Origin: Akkermansiaceae bacterium
Lineage (GTDB): Bacteria > Verrucomicrobiota > Verrucomicrobiia > Verrucomicrobiales > Akkermansiaceae
Length of the DNA stretch: 64,000 nucleotides
Assembly (NCBI GenBank): GCA_024233135.1
Contig: JACKPZ010000002.1
Span: forward strand, 124,001 to 188,000
Direction of reading: 5' to 3'
Shown here one piece after another: positions 62,901-64,000 of the stretch. Position 1 is the first letter of the stretch. Every line of letters begins with the position of its first letter. The translations under genes were made by a program, and so were the position numbers. The notes under the pieces are model-generated. The model ran no database searches and was not told where the DNA came from. It saw only the letters and a list, made by a program, of their open reading frames with translations.

Positions 62901-64000
62901 CACCCCCTTCCCCGGCGCGTCCGGCATCGACAGTTTCACGTTCGTCGCCAACGACGGATCGCTCGACTCGGAGCCGGCGACCATCACGTTTTCCCTGATT
63001 CCCGAAAGCGGGACCGACCTCCAGATCTGGGACGGCTCGGGCGACAACTTGTGGAGCAACACGGGCAACTGGCTTTCCGGCACCGCCCCCGATTCCGCCG
63101 ACGCGGTGATCTTCAACGGTGACTCGCTCTCCAATCTCGCCACCTCGCTCGATGGAAACCGCAGTGTCTCCCGGGTGGTCGTGGAATCGCCCGCCGGACC
63201 GGTGACGATCGCGGACAACACGCTCACCCTCGGCGGAGGCATCGAGATGCTGCCCGCCACCACGGACCTGACGATTTCCTCCGCCGTCGCACTCGCCGCG
63301 GCGCAGGAATGGTCGGTCGGAGCCGGACGCACGCTCGTTGCGAGCGGGGCACTTTCCGGATCGACCGTCCTCACCAAGACCGGTCCGGGAACCCTGCGGT
63401 TCTCCGCGGTCGGCACCCAGACGGGCGGCATCGAGGTCAACGGTGGCACCGTCGAAATCGCCGGCGGCGGATGGTATGCGGGATACGTCGCCGGCAGCGG
63501 CATGCTGACCGTGAACGAAGGCGCCACCGCCATCAACGTGAACGCACACAGTTTCGGCAACGGCAACAATCCGACCCGCGACCTGACACTCAACGGCGGC
63601 AGTTTCCTGCTCCAGGCGGAAACCTACATCGACGACATCTGGGCAACTGCGGGATATCTGGACTACACCATCGGCGGAGGTGGCGACCTCCGCTCCCGCT
63701 CGGGCAACAACAGCGTGCTCACCGTGAACGCGGCGGACGAGCCTACGATCATCAACTGCCAGTTCAACTCGGTCGGCACATGGGTGGTCGATGTCGCTGA
63801 TGGCGCGGCCTACTATGACCTCGCCGTGACCGGCCCGCTCACCGGCGGCGCCACCCTGACGAAAAACGGGACCGGCCGGATGTTCGTTTCCTCGACGTGC
63901 ACGCACAGCGGAGCGCTCAACGTGACCGCGGGCGAACTCGCGCTAACCGGAAGCCTCGGCGCATCAAGCGCCGTGACCATCCAGTCCGCGGCCGCGCTGA
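59956..64000 (+). CDS. Very large secreted PDZ-DUF6288-Ig-PA14-beta-strand-repeat protein, C-terminus beyond window
   Basis: The frame is open from the ATG at 59956 to the right edge (1348 residues seen). After a signal peptide (SSALLFSAGTATA) comes a PDZ-like domain at about 30-120 (GLISVTSVINGGPGDLAGLQ). A DUF6288-type helical domain follows at about 150-560, with HGGVHGDYSHYNGVGALNI and RRWYRQQHAHAYTLGG. Next are an Ig-like domain at about 650-735, a PA14 carbohydrate-binding domain at about 738-890 (RWSGWITPPETGSYRFYIAS, YYIEVLQKEGGGGDNL) and a cadherin-like region at about 930-1015. Beta-strand repeats (GGTVEIAGGGWY, TKTGPGTLRF) run to the end. I infer a surface-displayed carbohydrate-active or adhesive enzyme. 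Confidence 0.85.
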   Translation, partial: MRFPVLRCIGRTLSSALLFSAGTATALDIPLGGIGGVGDIVPGTGLISVTSVINGGPGDLAGLQAGDLISGADGITFSPTSTDAGAGFVGAVQDLAMAVDRAEGNGGALSLRVIRSGAGGIDLNLTLNAAGTLGPAWPANQGKTADMFEWCCDQIHSKVQSSSSGDFGYNSGWFGIILLSHPDWNQTTGANPFRNSINKLRTRCEDFINGRVLEPQEAYYFDGSNVVSNPGYVSPGLENWDVCTSAMFLALYRSKTGDTSVDAEVQTAAEAIANRIQSWKQYDDNGALVGSGPGGGLGRMGHGGVHGDYSHYNGVGALNIINAHALPALALLKNAGANMSSYPAVNPNNLSVNSQGIFSYEPEQLTPTIEGKFRICWDYVKAATTNNGGSDDGNVGYVGKQSGWDSAGRTPGCFAGWHLYGMAANADDTDKAARQADYFTRRWYRQQHAHAYTLGGVALSQLAMPFLDDRRERFFQENTRLYPALARKPDGSIAYFPGRQNNGGDGYLNYNNVAIVNAAIPIAIRTGNLPGFPAPDTARIHAWMRSPVNSWPAIEARRAVLTGLSHSLDVDITDVDGTVLAPAGYTASWTNVSGPAAVSFGSPSSADTTVTFPQAGTYRVNLEVTRGSYVLNEPYDLVVSTTTPPADVAPYIVAQPADQTADQGESVTFTVTAQGTAPLVYQWRRNGVDLGSPSTEASYTIDSVAAGSVGDYECVITNAAGTVTSAAATLTVNGVGTFRWGGLWRDVFTGIGGSYVSDLTSSVNFPSAPDASGVIETPEGPTSYGDNYGQRWSGWITPPETGSYRFYIASDDESELWLSTGDTRAGRQRIARVSDGNDANGAWWTDPRQWNKFSSQTSAPVSLTGGQRYYIEVLQKEGGGGDNLAVTWNWQSPGVWATPANGSPLLPGAILEYQEGGTIDDAAHPPANYPPVAYDQSLVVYGGDFTDVELDADDFEQSPLSFSVVEGPAKGTLSGTAPDLVYTPFPGASGIDSFTFVANDGSLDSEPATITFSLIPESGTDLQIWDGSGDNLWSNTGNWLSGTAPDSADAVIFNGDSLSNLATSLDGNRSVSRVVVESPAGPVTIADNTLTLGGGIEMLPATTDLTISSAVALAAAQEWSVGAGRTLVASGALSGSTVLTKTGPGTLRFSAVGTQTGGIEVNGGTVEIAGGGWYAGYVAGSGMLTVNEGATAINVNAHSFGNGNNPTRDLTLNGGSFLLQAETYIDDIWATAGYLDYTIGGGGDLRSRSGNNSVLTVNAADEPTIINCQFNSVGTWVVDVADGAAYYDLAVTGPLTGGATLTKNGTGRMFVSSTCTHSGALNVTAGELALTGSLGASSAVTIQSAAAL

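Noticed and set aside
62302..63906. 534-residue minus-strand frame opposite the right-edge surface protein
   Set aside because: Shadow of an open-ended real gene; its sequence has no coherent domain.
1..64000. tRNA, rRNA, CRISPR, insertion sequence or integrase signals
   Set aside because: No cloverleaf-like sequence, repeat-spacer arrays, transposase or terminal repeats were seen on either strand.

Overview
The window is GC-rich, gene-dense chromosomal DNA from a member of the PVC superphylum, most likely Verrucomicrobiota (Verrucomicrobiales, Luteolibacter/Haloferula-like). The evidence is the mix of families: beta-strand-repeat (autotransporter-associated type) secreted proteins, an ECF sigma factor of the Rhodopirellula/Verrucomicrobium type paired with a FecR-LamG membrane protein, a PEP-CTERM-like sorted protein, a tandem DUF1080 protein, a choice-of-anchor-D protein, a Cys-type sulfatase, and a large protein ending in a Planctomycete/Verrucomicrobia-type heme c domain. 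dnaA and dnaN lie side by side, so the window probably contains or borders the replication origin. I saw no tRNA or rRNA gene, CRISPR array, insertion sequence or prophage.

Layout. 1-4163: a secreted beta-strand-repeat protein that runs off the left edge, divergent from an ECF sigma/FecR-LamG pair, with a large inverted repeat between them. 4238-12487: a copper/silver-type efflux operon (Cys-rich exported protein, metal-binding lipoprotein, TolC-like channel, adaptor with two metal-binding modules, 1300-residue RND pump). 12567-19531: a TIM-barrel hydrolase-like protein, a tandem DUF1080 protein and a repeat-rich choice-of-anchor-D protein. 19515-25887: a minus-strand operon (unknown, MarC, acylphosphatase, Dus), an unknown exported protein, dihydropteroate synthase and a sulfatase. 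26024-33051: a membrane protein and methyltransferase pair, an opgG-X-opgH osmoregulated-glucan operon and galactokinase. 33249-36186: a PEP-CTERM-like protein, TlyA and DAHP synthase.

36332-45046 is the most interesting stretch. A methyltransferase of the 3-hydroxy-fatty-acid methyl ester (PhcB-like) family is followed by a membrane sensor kinase fused to a receiver and a second kinase (PhcS-PhcR-like) and by a PhcQ-like response regulator, ended by a clear terminator. A small AraC-type regulator with its own promoter comes next. Converging on these from the other strand is an operon of a FadL-type outer-membrane lipid channel and two short-chain dehydrogenases. I read this as a candidate fatty-acid-derived cell-cell signalling locus of the Phc type outside Proteobacteria.

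45221-49816: rhamnulokinase, dnaN, dnaA and an origin-candidate region. 49817-59817: a sodium/solute symporter, a rhamnogalacturonan-acetylesterase-like SGNH hydrolase, the heme c protein, a zinc peptidase-like protein, TruA, MsrA, a metallo-beta-lactamase-fold protein and a lipoprotein. 59956-64000: a very large secreted PDZ/DUF6288/Ig/PA14/beta-strand-repeat protein that runs off the right edge.

Many large open frames on the strand opposite real genes are high-GC shadows and are not annotated. Starts were chosen from signal peptides, family N-termini and stop/start overlaps. Three open-ended or alternative-start cases are explained in their entries.
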